Shown here in pieces: positions 31,457-44,776 of a stretch of 64,000 nt of DNA. The notes under the pieces are model-generated. The model saw only the letters and a program-made list of their open reading frames with translations. It did not search any database and had not been told where the DNA came from. Position 1 is the first letter of the stretch. Every line of letters begins with the position of its first letter. Source of the stretch: Thalassia testudinum. Its lineage: Eukaryota; Streptophyta; Magnoliopsida; Alismatales; Hydrocharitaceae. The DNA is taken from contig JAZHRO010000055.1 in the NCBI GenBank assembly GCA_037157565.1, forward strand, positions 39,897,001 through 39,961,000, written 5' to 3'. Made by a program: the position numbers and the translations under genes.

Positions 31457-34114
31457 GAGTCCCTACGAGACACGAGAACCGGACCGACTCGACTAATCCC
31501 AAGACCCAGTCGTCCAACGAGGAAGTAACCAAAAGACAGTAAAATAAACCACATTCAGCATGAATATAACTAACAGTAAAAAGTACAGCAGTAAGGAAAG
31601 AAACTACTACAGTAGGCACCACCACAACAGTAAAACAACATTTATCATATAACAAAAACTGCAGGTAAAGAAGGTACAGCGGAAACAAAACTACTCACTA
31701 GAACAGAAACAAAAGAAGGTACAAAGCTGTGGCAACTCTACTGGACCCTACTCGGCCCAGCGTCCTCTGCAGCCGCCGACCCTGGCTGCTCAACACCTGG
31801 TCCTGAAAAAGGTAACGAGTGTAACACGTCAGCAAAACGCTGAGTAGAGTGGCAAACTAACTAAAGGCAACAGTAGAGTGTACAGTAGCTGTTATGTTCT
31901 ATTACTTCCTTTATTTACATCTTTCAATTTTTCTCACTATTTCATTTACTTCTCAGATCCTTTACTTGATCTCGAATGTCCTCGTGGGACGATCTTGATT
32001 GCAGTCTTTTCCAACAGTAGAAGTAGCACGTGGTGCTCTCCTGGCCGGGAGAGTCCCCCGTGGTGATCCTACCCTCAGTCAACCACCCCAAGGTCACTGA
32101 CAGACGTAACGGTGACTACGGCACGCGCGATAAACGCACAGGTAGCTAGCCCGTACTGGCACGCGGTCAGTCGTTTCCGTTAACGGGTGCGCCCAAAGCA
32201 CAGCACGGAACCAGGGCAGAGCCCTCTCAGTAACAGGGGTCCAACCCCTCCACAGTAACCAAACCGGGGCCTTGCCCCTCCACAGTCCGCGCACCCTCGT
32301 CTGACTACCCTGGTTTGCCCTAGTGGGCCTAACAAGTCGGTGAAGGAGGCTAGCAGAACCCCGGGGCCCGTGGGGTAGCTAGTACTCTCCTAACACTACT
32401 AGCTCTCCTCGGTACTACGTACACGAGGGCCAACAAGTCGGTACAGAGCGGCCAAGCCTAACCCCGGGTCCCTGGGGCGGCTGGCCCCACTCTGCACTAA
32501 AACAGGTACAGGTACTTCCCTTGGTACTGCGTACCCAAGAGACAGTACAACTACATCTCAGTTCCATTCCTTTTCTTTCCAGGAGTTCCACTCCTAATTC
32601 CCCGTAGGGTTCCAGCCCTTTATCTCAGAACATCATATGTTTCACTTTCCAGATTCACGTTCTCAATTTCCATGATCTCAAACATGTTTCTTTGTTCATA
32701 ACAGGCAGCTGTTAATTAATTTCACAGGCAGCTTATATATTCCTTTCCATTTTTCCAAGACTGCAGTAATATACATTCCACTAGTTTTTCCATCCTAGGA
32801 TTCATGCCATATCCTAGGATCTATCATACAATCTAGTTTTCCGGCCCTAGGATTCATGCAACACCTAGGAGCTATCATTCCATACATTTCTCATTCCTAG
32901 GGTTCATGCAATGCCCTAGGTTCTAGTTATGGTTCCATACTTTAACAGATTTTATTAATGCTTAAAACCACTCTACCAGGTACAACGGAAGTAATGGGGG
33001 CGTGGTCGGGAATCCCGCGCGCCTCCGCGACTCTCAAGACGGCAACCGAACGAGGTCCTATCACAAGGATCAAACACAAGGAGTGTCTCAAAACAGTGTA
33101 TAGCTACTGTAGGCGGGTAGAGGAATAAATTCTGAATCGAACGCAACTCGAATCGTGGAAGACGGAGCCCAAACGGGCCCTAAACGGGTCGAGAAAGACA
33201 ATACTGTGCAAAATCAGACGTCTGGAACTCCTTCCAGACGTCTTAAACGGTGGATCAGAGAATTACCTGTTCGGCGTGGTTCCCCGGATGTCCAGAAGTC
33301 TGTGGCGACGTCTCTCCTAGATCCCAGACGTCCGATGGTCTCTCCGGACGTCTGGAGGTCACTCCCGCCGTCTGGTACAACTTCCAGACGTCGGATTCGC
33401 AAAGGATGACGAATCCGAACACCTGCGCACAGCCAACCCTCCTCCTTCAGTACGGTCAGTCGACAAAAGAAGAAGGAGAAAGCGGAACTCACCTTTCAGA
33501 CGTCTGTATGATCACACAGACGTCGACCTTGCCGTCTGGATATCAGTCCAGACGTCTGATTCTGGAGATTTTTCCAGAATCAGAACCTCGCTCGGCCTCC
33601 GCTCGCGACGCCGCCCGCGTCGCACCTCGCGCGTCCGCTGCTCCGCCCGCAGCAGGTCCCTCTTCGCGACGCTCTGCGCCCCCTGCGCCCTCCGCCGGCC
33701 GGCCAAGCCGCTCCCGGCGAGCTCGCCCTCACGGCAGAGTCCCGCCCTCGCACGCCGCAGCTCCTCCGCGCCTTTGCTGCGCCGCTGCCGCTGCGCCCTC
33801 GCGTCCGCTCGCTCCGCCCGCAGCAGGAGAGGAGGAAGATGGTGGAGACGGGAGGGGAGGCGCGCCCCCTCCCCCTTTTAACGCCGCGCGGAGAGGAGGA
33901 GAGAGACGGCCGCAGTCGCCTGCAGCCGCAGAGAAGATGCGGATCGCAGGTCTGCGCGCACAGGCGCGCAGACGAATATCCCGTGCGAGTATAACTGTTC
34001 GTCAGACGTCTGTAAACTATCCCGGACGTCTGGATGTGATCCCAGACGTCTTGACAGACGTCTGGGCCACCTCCCAGACGTCTTAAAAGACGTCTGGGGT
34101 ACGCGCTCGTTACA
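31457..34114 (-). repeat. 5' LTR of I, lacking its inner 18 bp
   Basis: 2658 bp, matching 26487-29112 with four transitions and one extra 32-bp unit near 34045-34080. The missing part is the GGGTCGTTACA end next to the primer site. It starts at 34114 with TGTAACG. The same GACGTC blocks are at 33217-33556 and 34005-34094. Confidence 0.95.
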
Positions 34115-34132
34115 ACCTTGCTCTGATACATC
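34115..34132 (-). other. primer binding site of H, tRNA-iMet type
   Basis: On the minus strand this reads TATCAGAGCAAGGT after the H LTR end. It matches the initiator-Met primer site (TGGTATCAGAGC) apart from its first bases. Its last five bases are the ACCTT duplicated by element I. Confidence 0.75.
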
Positions 34133-36168
34133 TGTTATGGTCTAAGCCCTCACTCTAATGGGACTCGAATCAATTTCCTAAATACCCAAGAGTTGGTCAT
34201 CCAATATCTAAACATGAAACAATATTACAACACATGTTCAATGTACACATCACACATATAAATAGAGGAAAGGAGAAATAAGTTGAACTAAAATAATATC
34301 AAAAGGTAAACATTCATAGCCATCATAATCCATAAGTATAGAACTGAAGAAAATAATACAAAGGAAACTACTGAAAGAAAACTGAAGCTAGAAGAACTAC
34401 ACTATTACCAAAAACTAGAGTGCTACACTCAGACTAGCACCGTCACCTCCTACAGCTATGGAACCCGGTTGCAACTCACCAAGACCTGAGTATAGTGTCC
34501 AACAAGAGAAAACATCAGCAATAGCTGAGTAGACCAAAAAAGCGAAAATATACAATAATTTTAAAAGGGCTATAAGAAACAAGAGAAATAGGTACTATTC
34601 ATATAGTTATAGATTTCTATCATTCATTTATCATGTAATTTCATATTATCCATTCCTTCTCACTATTGCGATCGTTAATAACTCAAATCATTTCTTTCAG
34701 AATGTGTAAGGAGATTTCATTGTGACATCCTAAATAGGAAGGTCAATATGGAACACTCTCTTAGCGAAGAAAATGGCCCACACCTCCCCTATTACTTGGT
34801 TAACTACCTCAGGGTCCCAGCTTAGGTGAAGTGATGACTACAACTCATGTGGTACGCATGTATGGAGCTACCCCTCACTAGCATGCGGCCAATTATTTCC
34901 ACTTTAGGGTACAAAAGTAAATAGCACCAAGTCCCTCATAGTTAGTAACACGTACCCACTCATACCTAGCTATTCAGTTGACTGGCAACCTAGCAAACAA
35001 GTCGTAGGTAAGCTAACTCACTCCCTAAACCAATCTCTACCTCTAAACATCGTATAGCCAGGCATGTTATTGATACTAGGCATGAGACTTAGATCTCACA
35101 AGCTCTCATGGTCACTAGTCATCCGACCATTCATTATTCCAATTTGTTCATTATATCACTAGGTATAGTAGGTATTTCCTATCCTTTTCATAAGTTTACA
35201 AGCTTTTAATCTCTTAATCAGATTCATCATATTTTCGAAGGTGAAGGCATTATTACACTCCTTTATTTAATAATAAAATTAATAGATGCATTACTTAGCA
35301 GTCCACAGTATAATCCATATTCATCGATTCATTAATCAACATAACCAAACAAATATCCTATTACAATCATAAACACAAATTCTTAATCTTTGATTACTCA
35401 AGTACCCAGAAGATAACAATAACGTAGTAGAGAACTCCTATACTTGATAAGAGAGAATGGATAATGGCTAGAACTCAACAAATTAGAAGTTTTAACGTAG
35501 GGGTAGGACTACTCTACCTTGGGTCATCGGAGGGTAATAGCCACTCCAAGGAAATAAGTCAGAGGCTCCTGATGTCGCTAATTGCTCCTCAGGCCCTGCA
35601 CACATCTGGGACATCAATCCTATCTCAATAAGGTAGGGATGGGGTCAAAATGCAATTAAAAGAGTTTTATGGATAGAAAGGCTTGCCAAATTGAAGTTCA
35701 CGTCATGACCATTTCGATGATATGTGGATTGTCGAAATTAAACTTCGGATGGTCCCTAATCCAAGCAATTAAAAATCCAATTGTTAGGGACTAAAACATA
35801 ACTACTGAAACTTGAAATTTTGCTTCACAATCTTTTCAAACAAACCCCTCCCCTATGTCTTCTTCCCCTATTCTCTCTCAAGCACGCTGGTGCATTCTGC
35901 AACCATGGTGGCCACTGATCCTCCCTCTAGCCAACCCTGCCCTGGCCATGGCAGCCCTTGCCAACACCCACTGCACCTTCGGCAACTCCCTCGTCGGCTA
36001 GACTCCTCCTGGAGCACACCCTTCCATGTGACCATTCGAAGGTGGAGAACCCACCACAATTGCTGCACGTCATGGCACCATCAACCTTCACTGCCCACAT
36101 CACACCAACATGCCACCAAGGCCTCGATTAGACCTTCATCAACCATGGTCCTTCCCTTCCCTCTCCTC
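34133..36168 (-). repeat. 5' LTR of chromovirus H, inner part
   Basis: From TGTTATGG at 34133 next to the primer site. The sequence has the layout of chromovirus LTRs such as J and K, including a taggtaagctaactcac-like stretch near 35010 and many catttc/attcat words. The part at 35812-36168 has short proline- and histidine-rich frames without domain features. Cut at 36168 by copia G; continues at 48715. No coding capacity accepted. Confidence 0.72.
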
Positions 36169-37123
36169 TAAAGGTCCTACGGATCTAGGTGGTATACTAG
36201 AGGAGACGGATGAATAGTATCTCTCAACAATTTAAAAATAATAGCTACGAGATAAATTCAAGTCACAAAAAAATCATGCACAAGTGACACTTGAATTTAT
36301 AGCGGAAACCTTCTTGGGTAAAAACCACTACCTAAGCCTCCCTGCTTAGGATTTCTTGACTAGGCAATTCTAGTCAATCCACTAAGACACCACTTGAACG
36401 AAGGTGGCACAACTTCTTACAAGAATCCCTTCTCTTATCAACCTAAAGAGAAGCACAACAACAACGGGTCTTCCCAAAAACTTGGGACCCAAATCAAAGC
36501 AGTAGATAAAGATAAATACAGTAAAGTCCTATAGAACCTCAAAAGAAATCGAACCGATATTTTTGCAGAGGTATTTTGATCGGTGTGCCTTTTAAAAGCG
36601 TAGAAGCCCTTGAGAGAAAGCACGAGAGCTCTTTTTCTAAAGAGTTTTCTTCTTTGAATGTGTTATGAAAAAGTGCTACCACGAACCTCTATTTATATTA
36701 GTAAATCGACCTCAATAGGAAGTTTATCAAATCTAATTGGTTGATCAATTAAGGTAGCTTAGTCAATCAAAATGGCTTTTGGTCGATCAAACTAGTTATT
36801 TGAACGATCACCTATTGGTCGATTAATTAGGCTAAATGGTCGATTAAAGGTATCTTAATCAACTTCCTAATTTGAATAGATTTAATCAATTAATCAAGAA
36901 TTTGATCTTTCAAAGTTGTTTGGCCGATCAATTAACCTAAAAACTTGATTTTAGAAATAATTTGAGGTTCCTTACAAAATAATCTAGACTCAAAGAAATG
37001 TAAAAGACTCAACGGAAGATCCCGACGAGCTTTTTACTCCTTTCCATGAGTCAACGAGAGAGTTCTGAAAGATTAGTCTAGCAAATAATATAATTTTGGT
37101 GCATTAAAACAAAGGTGCTGACA
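36169..37123 (-). repeat. 3' LTR of G
   Basis: 955 bp, ending GCTGACA on the right and starting TAAAGGTCC on the left, where the partner has TGAAGG. The body holds TTGATCAATT-type words and a ctatttata promoter-like patch near 36690 (minus). Confidence 0.88.
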
Positions 37124-37290
37124 TTCTCCTTTCTAATGACAACAATTATAATTATGTAGAGAGATAGCTAAAAAATTTAAGATTTTAAAGAATGCATAAT
37201 ATCTCCCCCTTTTTGTTTCGTCAAAAAGTAAGTAAAATAGATAATATAAATTTTGATTTTCTCCCCCTTAAACAAGTAGTTGAAGCAAGA
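37124..37290 (-). other. polypurine tracts of G
   Basis: Minus-strand purine runs AGAAAGGAGA (next to the LTR), AAAAAGGGGGAGATAT (near 37200) and TTAAGGGGGAGAA (near 37262). Repeated tracts before the 3' LTR are a mark of Sireviruses. Confidence 0.65.
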
Positions 37291-37859
37291 ATATAAATAA
37301 TATGCAGCTCAACTATAGAAACATCTCAAATATAAGCATGCAGTTGAACTATCAAATATAAGCATGCATCTGAACTATATAAAGAATAACAGAAAAAACA
37401 AGTCGATATAAGATAAAGCATACAGACTAGAGAATACTATAAAGTACTAGCTAGATAATAGGCCACAGTAATAAAAACTACTCTAAAGAGGCCATGAATG
37501 CATCCATGGTGCTCTAGAGGTCTGTGTCAAGCTTGACGTCCATTGAGTTTGAGAGACCTAAGGAGGATGGACAGCCAAGATAAAGGCATCTCTAAGCGGA
37601 CAAGGACGGCGTCGGCTGCCTAACTGTCTGGTGAGGAGTGATCTGCTGATCTATTGCTGCTGGAGGAGTAGGAGTAGGAGGTGCTACAAAAGGAGGAACT
37701 GCAGTAGAGTAGTGAGGATGAGGAGGCCTGTGAAGTTGTTGCTATATGCCATGAATAGACTCTCCAAGTCTATCCAAGAATTGTCCTTAAGCATTCAGGT
37801 AGTCGAATACCCAATGCCCGTGTCTCATCATCACTAAGTTTGTCTCCTGCTGCCTATGG
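37291..37859 (-). other. 3' noncoding part of G
   Basis: Sequence between RNase H and the polypurine tracts, with a few short frames and no domain. It is probably the worn C-terminal coding tail and untranslated region. Confidence 0.45.
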
Positions 37860-38390
37860 ATAGAATAGTCCTAGGTCTGATGTGTGGTTTAGGTACTTAA
37901 GTATTCTTTTTACGGCATTTAGGTGTGTTTCTTTAGGATCAACTTGAAAATGAGCACACAAGCAAGTACTAAACAGAATGTCAGGTCTACTGGCAGTTAA
38001 ATAAAGTAGAGATCCTATCATAATTCTATATAACTTTCATCACTTTTGAGTTGAAGCTGCCATAGGTGTTTCTTTTCCTTTCACCTTATCCATGGAGAAT
38101 TTCTTCAAAATCTCCATGGTGTACTTTGTTTAGGATATGAATATCTCATAGCATAGTTGGTCAATTTGAAAACCAAGAAAGAATTGAAGTTCTCCCATCA
38201 TACTCATCTCGAATTGATCTTTCACAACCTTGGCAAACTCTTAGCATAAAAAATCATTAGTAGCACCAAAATGATGCCATCAATGTAGATTTGAATTAAT
38301 AAAAGATTATTTTCCTTTCTTTTTGTTAAAAGAGTTGGATCTATTTTTCTTCTTACTAGTGTCAAGAGTCGGAATTGATAGATTTGAGAA
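37860..38390 (-). pseudogene. pol: RT end and RNase H start of copia G
   Basis: On the minus strand the copia RT palm end is clear: LLIQIYIDGIIFGAT (family YVDDIIFGAT, so the second catalytic Asp is Gly here), then MSMMGELQFFLG.QI, YTMEILKKFSMD and TPMA, then GSLLYLTASRPDI and CAHFQ.DPKETHLNAVKRILKYL. Several stops are present. At about 38390 the match ends and the leader of element E begins. Confidence 0.82.
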
Positions 38391-39051
38391 AATAATTCTG
38401 CAAAAATCTCAATTGGCCTAAATTTTTTTTGAGAATTTTATATGATGTAGAGAATTTCTCAAGGTTTCCAGTAATATAAAGTTTACCTAAATCTAATGAG
38501 TAGAAAAATTTATAAAATTCATGGATAGTAAGAAAACAAGGTCTGACCCTTGTCTAGTCCACAAATTTTTTATTTTTTTTCTATTAGTCAAAATTATTTG
38601 AAAATTGAACTCAAGGTTCCTGACTCAAAGGGGCTTCCTTGGGTGAAATTTGGTGATTTTAGGAAGCTCTTAACTGCCCGAACTTGATTTTTGAAAGTCA
38701 AAACAAAAGTCTGGATTTTCCAAGATCAAACACCAATCAGACCAAGGTGGTGGAAAAATGAAGCAATCAAGCAACAAAGTAATTTTTAGGGTTCCACCAC
38801 CCTCAATTTTTCTTATTTTTGAATTTTTTTGATAATTTGAATATTTTTTTAAGAAATTTTTGTGATGATGAAAGAGATGGCCGAGGGTACTAACCTGAAG
38901 TACGTAGGAAGACAAGTTCACTTGAAACCTTCGCTCCAAGAAAATCTGAATCCCGCTCCCGCTCCTGATTCGCACCTAAACAACGCAAAACACAAAAGTT
39001 TGTGAAGATCTAATAAAGCAAGAGAGATACTAAATGAGACTAAACCATGCC
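38391..39051 (-). other. leader of Athila-like element E (truncated)
   Basis: AT-rich noncoding sequence next to the E primer site, in the style of the A leader at 4137-5238. It ends abruptly against copia RT, so everything downstream in E (gag, pol, 3' LTR) is deleted. Confidence 0.6.
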
Positions 39052-39069
39052 TCCCTGGCATCGGTGCCA
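39052..39069 (-). other. primer binding site of E
   Basis: Minus strand TGGCACCGATGCCAGGGA, five bases from the LTR end at 39075. It differs at three positions from the tRNA-Asp complement. It shows that the LTR to the right is a 5' LTR read on the minus strand. Confidence 0.75.
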
Positions 39070-40071
39070 CAAAGTGATGTCAAAAATATGTGGTTTTGTA
39101 AAAAGCGAGTTTTGTCATTGAGATGCATACTTTGCAATCAAATCTTAAAATTTATAACCTAGATAGTGGGGTATCTAGGGTCATCCAAGGAGGCCAAATT
39201 ATTAGTCACATAAAAGATACTCTCTCTCACCTCTCAAATTCACACTTGTCTTTTGGTATTTTTGATTTTGTTGTTTTTAGGGTTTTCAAAATGATCGAGC
39301 ACTTGAAAGCGAAGTTAACTACACTAAAGCTATGCCTAAAGTGACAAGAAGAAACCCCTTTCTTCTAAGCTCACCCTCAGCAAGTGCACCTAGGGTAATT
39401 AGAAGAAAAGAGTGTGTGCACTAAGATTACTATAAACAAGAAAAACACACTAACTAGAAAACATGAAATTGGAAGGCAATAGAAAGCTTGTATTGCTAGG
39501 AAAATGTAGGACAGGTAGCTGAATGCTTGTTACATGAAAACAAGAAAACACTAGCTAATACAAGAAAATAGAAAAATGAAGAAAAGAAGAAAAATCCTCT
39601 AGTAGAAGCTTTGGATGGTCCTTGCTCCAAGTGCGATTGCCCTGCACTTAAAAAGGCTTCTGCTTAGCTTTCTTCTTCAAGTAGTCCTCCTTCAAGCTTC
39701 CTCCAAGGGTGGACGTCCACCACCCTCAAGACTCTTCCTTGCCTGGCTGTCCCCTCTAGATGAAGACCTCCTCCTTGGCGTGGCACAAGGGAGAGGAAGA
39801 AAGAGGAAGAAGGCACCAAGGGGGCAGGTAGGTTGCCCCTTTGATCTTCTTCTCTTCTTCTTCTTCTTCCTTGGCCTAGGTTTAAATGAATATGGGTAGA
39901 ATTAAACTAAGAGAGGATGATGGTATGGTGGTGGTTATGGGGAGTACAGGTGGAGAGGTGGTGGTTGGCGTGGACTAAATGGAGGGCCAAGATGGGTTTT
40001 TGGTGGTGGTGGTGGTTAGTGCCCTTTACGGTGGAGAGACACCACTAAATTGATGCCAACTTGAGGCTTCT

Positions 40072-42398
40072 TGTTGAACGCTCTAAATCGGTGTTTTAAA
40101 AGTAATGCGCTATAGTATAGCCGATAAATTGCAGAGAACACTTAAAATTTATAACTCAAAAGAAATTTTGAGGTCGAACGTAGGGAGCAATATAGCAATT
40201 TATCTCAAGATCATAATTTTAATCAAGAATATGGCAATGTAACAGCAATTTCGAGCACAAATGATATAGATATAAATTCAAGAGTCAATGTGGCTAAAAA
40301 TTAGGGTAAAAATAGTGATTTGAATCACCAAATTACCCTATTACAATTCTACTTAACTAATGTAATAGTATCAATCAACCAAATGCCACGTCAACTTAAG
40401 TGCTACAGTGTCTCAAAACCAGCTCTTTTTCCTTCAAGCCTCAGGGAGAGGCACAGCAACCATGCACACCAGAGGCAAAGGCCTCTTCTTAATTCTTCTA
40501 ATTGTCAAAGAGTTAGAGAACAAGGCAAAAACCCCCCTCTCTCTCTCCTTCCCTTTCTTTCCTTCTTTTCTTTCTCTCATAGACCCAGGGTTAACCAAGT
40601 AATAGGGTAGGAACAGTAACCAGATCCGGGTACAAGGCTACGTGCGTGGGGTCACAGTCGAGCAGTGAAACGGGTCGTGTCAGGTGAGCGGGATACGGGG
40701 ACCTCACCCCCAGTGTGTCGAGGCAATAAAGCCTCAGCACAAAAACAACTTATGCGGCTCTTGCCACTTCAATTCCCACGATGTGGGACTATCTGTCCCC
40801 GCTTCTTCGCACAGCAGCTGCAGTAGGTAAAGGCGTTAATTGAGGTCGAAGGAGAAATGGGCAGCATCAATTGACCACTCGGAATGCTTCTTTGGACTGG
40901 GCTACATGACCTGGAGAGGGAATTAAAAATGAACACAGCCAGAGATCTACAGGTGGAGCTGGAGATGATGGTGGCGGCAATAGCGACCAGCGAAGTACCT
41001 GAAACAAGGAATACAGCCTAATGGCCACGTCAGAGCAACTCAGAAGGATCGCCAGATGTCGACGAGTGCAATGGTGTTTGTGACGTCGCGTGAGGGTGTG
41101 TGTGGAGATCTGGTGACCTTGAGAAGGTGGTGCAGTGAGGGTGGTGTCGAATGGAGGTGTTGAGTGGCCAATCCCCTCAATTACTTGAGGGGTTTTGGTG
41201 GGCGAGGAACGACGAAGCTTATGAGGTGGTTGGCGAGGTGTTTGGGGTGATGAAGCGTACGGAAGACCTCGCTGGAGTGGTTGCCGGAGAGGAGGAAGAT
41301 GAAGTCGCAGGAGGTGATGCAATGGTCAAGTCAGAGTGGTGAAGACAGAGTTGTGAAGTAGCGGAGTTGGGGAGTTGATATAAGTAGGTAGCTGACAACG
41401 GGGAGGACGAGCGATGCCGGAGCCAAGGAGAAGAGGAAATAGGGCTAGATTTGGCTCAATTTCTTGCTAAGGAGGCAAGGAATGCCATGGGGGGTCTTTT
41501 ATAGGCCTGAGGGCAAGCTTTCAAGCTTTGGAAACCAAGCTTGGAAGCTCCCAAGCTTCATGAAATAGGAGACCCGAATCTTTGAAGGATTCGCATGAAC
41601 TTTTTAGAGAGATTTAAAGACTTAGACATAGCTCAATAGGACAAAGATTACCAAATGAATCTCCCTTTCAATTTTGAGAGGGATTCGTCAAGTAATCAAA
41701 GAGTTCTTGCCAAAAGAAGCTTGTCGGAGTACGATTCCTCCATGATAATGGCAGAGGGACTTCTTTTCTAGGAGTGATGACAAAGGTAGGGGCCTATTTG
41801 TAATGAATTTCAAAAGTTAGGGGTACTTGTGAAATAGAAAGAATCAAATAGGATTGAAATGCAAACTAGGTCAAGAAAATCTCTGATTGGGCCTAAATTT
41901 TGATACAAACCTCATTTGACTGGGTAATTTATGTAAAAACCTAAATTAGGGCAATAGTCTATCTAAGACTATTTTAGATCAAAACAAGTTCAAATGGTCA
42001 AATTAAGGATGCCAAACCCTAGAGAATATTTTTATATGATTTTTATAGGGTTTAGATGAATTTTGTTCTGACCAGAACCTCAATTAATTAAGCGGGTCTA
42101 TTTTTAGAGTTTTAGATGTTCATTAATTCTTAAAATGCGTGAAAACTCGTTTCTGTCTACATGGGCCCACTTATTAGACATTAACGACTAAATGACCTTT
42201 AATAAATCCTTGGCATATCCCGTGGTTATTCTGTAGTTGTGATAAGATGGTAAAATTGCAGAAATAACCATGTTTTCATCTTTTGTTCCCAGAACAACTT
42301 AACCTGCCCAAAAGAACTTCTAACTGATATGTAAGAGCTTTTATTGATTTTACCAGACCAAGTTTAGCTAGTTATGGCTCATGATGGTGTTCCCATCA
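40072..42398 (-). repeat. solo LTR of family F (copy F2)
   Basis: 2327 bp with a perfect target duplication CTTCT (40067-40071, 42399-42403). In element direction it starts at 42398 with TGATGG-GAACA-CCATCA and ends TTCAACA. TATA box at 41497-41503 (minus). Frames near 40867-41342 overlap on both strands and are not accepted as genes. Confidence 0.92.
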
Positions 42399-42557
42399 CT
42401 TCTAGAAGGGATCTTAGGTGGCGCCAAAAATGGATGGTTGGGATGGCTTAGAGGGGTAGATGTAGGGTTGAAATGAGGGGTTAGTTTGGTGCCAAAAAGG
42501 GGAGGGTGCTTATGGGTATTTTGGTGACAATTGTAGGTGCCTTTTGGTGGTGGTGGT

Positions 42558-44411
42558 TGATTGCGCAGCAAGCATAGGTCTTAATTGACCTAAATTAGGC
42601 TAGGACTTAGCATAAGTTAGGGTTATTCATGCATGCATATGCATTATCTGCATCTTTACTGCTTTCCTTTAGCTATGAATAAAATAATGTTATAATGTGT
42701 TGATTAAGTGCATTATGTCGATTGCAAGGAATAAGCTGATCAGGAGCTGGATCTGAAGCTGGATCAGGAATAACAGGAGTTGTAGCAGAGCTGGAGCAGA
42801 AGGCCTAGTTTAGATGTAGGAATAATAATGTAAGGGGGTTAAAAGTTTGCTATTCTATTAAGTAGGAATAAAGTAGTAAAATGTGAAGAGCTTAGGTCGA
42901 TCCTAGCCCTAGGATAGCCTAGAGACTTCCCCAAGCTTTAGCCACCCTTAGATTAGGTCACAACACCCTAGGAAGCCCTAAAACCCTAGTTCCAACCCTT
43001 CTCTGGACGTCCAGATAAGTTTTAAGACATCCAGGACCCTTAGCCAACTCCCGCACACTTCAAACTCACTTCTGCAGTGTTATTGGACGTCCAAACATTT
43101 TGTCAGACGTCTAATTTCTGCAAAATACCCAAAACAGAACCCGAAATCCTTCCTGACTCTGATTGGATGTCCAGACAACAAGTCCGGACTACTGATTTTT
43201 GAGTATAAGATGTCTGATTATATTATTAGACGTCTGATACTGCTCTCCAATTCCTGTTTTGAGATTTAAGCCTTGATCTTAGTTCTCTAGGTCCATAAAC
43301 CCAATTCCAACTCCATAGGAACATAAATTAAGGTGCCCTAACCCTAGTACATCACCTCTAGACCTCCCTAAGGACCTAATTAGGTCCTCACTAAACCTAA
43401 TTGACTTAGATCTTAGTCAATTCCATCAGCCTATTCAATTGGACTCATTGAGTCCAATTGAGCCCTGATTGCAGCACACACTGTCCAATTGGACTCAGTG
43501 AGAGTCCAATTGTCCTAGACCTGACTTAATTGAGTTGTTTTACTCTCAATTAAGTTTCCACACACCCAATTAAACTTGTATTAAGTTTAATTGCACTTTA
43601 CTTTAGTGAATTAGGGTTTATAACCCTAATTTGAGACCTACCTTGACCTAAACCCACTAAAACCCAACCTAATAAACCTAGCCACCTAAGTTTCGACCCA
43701 CACACACCCACACACACCATCCACACAAAAATATCTAGCCTAGAGTTCTCTAGAACTCTCTACCATGTGTGGTTGCCTTGGTTGCCAAAAATAGCAACCA
43801 AGAGCCATTCAATTTTTAGATCCACATTTGGTGGATCTAAAAACCACCATCCACCCTCTCTTTCTCTCTCACTCTCCCACGAGCTCCCACCATAGGCCTC
43901 TCTAGAGAATTCCATAATTCTCTAGAGAGCTTCCCTTAGGTCTATAAAAAGACCCCTTGGGTGGCCATTTGCACCCATTCACTTCCTTGGCATCCATTCC
44001 ACTTAGAATAGCCACTTCCATCTCTACTCCACCTCCACGAGTTGAGCACCACCATGGAGGCCACCATCTCCACACCAGGAAGCTGGATCAGCTCCCCAAC
44101 CTCTCTCCAATGGCCGGCCTAAGTTCCATTGGCCACCCCTCCTTCTTCTCTCAACCATTCAAAGACCATCAAGGACCACCCCTGAATGCCCTTTCATTCT
44201 GCTAGATTTAGATTATGCTCTTCGTATATTTACTGCATTTATTTACTGCTTAGTAGTGTAGTCTTACTTCTCCCCCAATGATGCATGCGAAATCCCCCCA
44301 TCGATTCTTGTATGCAATCATTTTCTGGTAGCTAGATTTAATTTTCAAGCATTTATGTACAAGCTTTCCTCTAGATTCCTTGTGCAACAACTCCCAAATG
44401 AATGAATGAAA

Positions 44412-44463
<52 letters not shown>

Positions 44464-44776
44464 GTTTGAAATCACCATGAGCTTAATGATTGCTATTATC
44501 TTTTGCGTGATAAATGTTTCCTGTTTCTAACTCTTAATATTCTTGAAACTAAGCATGTCGTACATAAATACATAATAATCACAAATTGGCATGCGATTTT
44601 AAACAAAGTAGAGCGGCAAAAAGATCGATTTCAAAAGTAAAAGCAACGCCTCCCAGAGACGAACGACCGGGACTCAAGTCTCGTTATCTTTAGAAATCAG
44701 TTTTTGACGAACGTTTTTGCGCAACTATACTACGATTTCCGACGACTTCCAAATGCGCGAAAATGGCTTTTTGTCA
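42558..44776 (+). repeat. solo LTR of family A (copy D)
   Basis: 2219 bp with a perfect target duplication GTGGT (42553-42557, 44777-44781). It is colinear with the A 3' LTR. GACGTC-type array at 43006-43234, TATA box TATAAAAA at 43943-43950, and a long (AC)n(TA)n run at 44410-44463. The start is TGATTGCGCAGCAAGCA, with one mismatch in the terminal stem. Confidence 0.93.
43006..43234 (+). promoter_or_regulatory. GACGTC dyad array in solo LTR D
   Basis: Motif starts at 43006, 43026, 43086, 43106, 43166, 43187, 43209 and 43229: the same eight positions and the same 20/80-bp spacing as 23961-24189. Several copies carry a C to T or G to A change (GATGTC, GACATC), but the spacing is unchanged. 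Confidence 0.7.

Larger units (their letters stand above)
26469..34114 (-). mobile_element. young chromovirus-type Ty3/gypsy element I, internally deleted
   Basis: Flanked by a perfect duplication ACCTT (26464-26468, 34115-34119). LTRs 26469-29112 and 31457-34114 differ by four transitions plus one 32-bp indel over about 2.6 kb, so insertion was recent. Between them is only the C-terminal part of pol on the minus strand. The inner 18 bp of the 5' LTR, primer site, gag, protease and the first half of RT are gone; the join at 31457 overlaps by GAGTCCC. Because the 3' LTR is complete, the deletion most likely followed insertion. Confidence 0.95.

Noticed and set aside
29199..31688. 829-codon frame as an intact host or transposon gene
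   Set aside because: Its first 77 codons are LTR sequence, and gag, protease and half of RT are missing. It is a deletion product.
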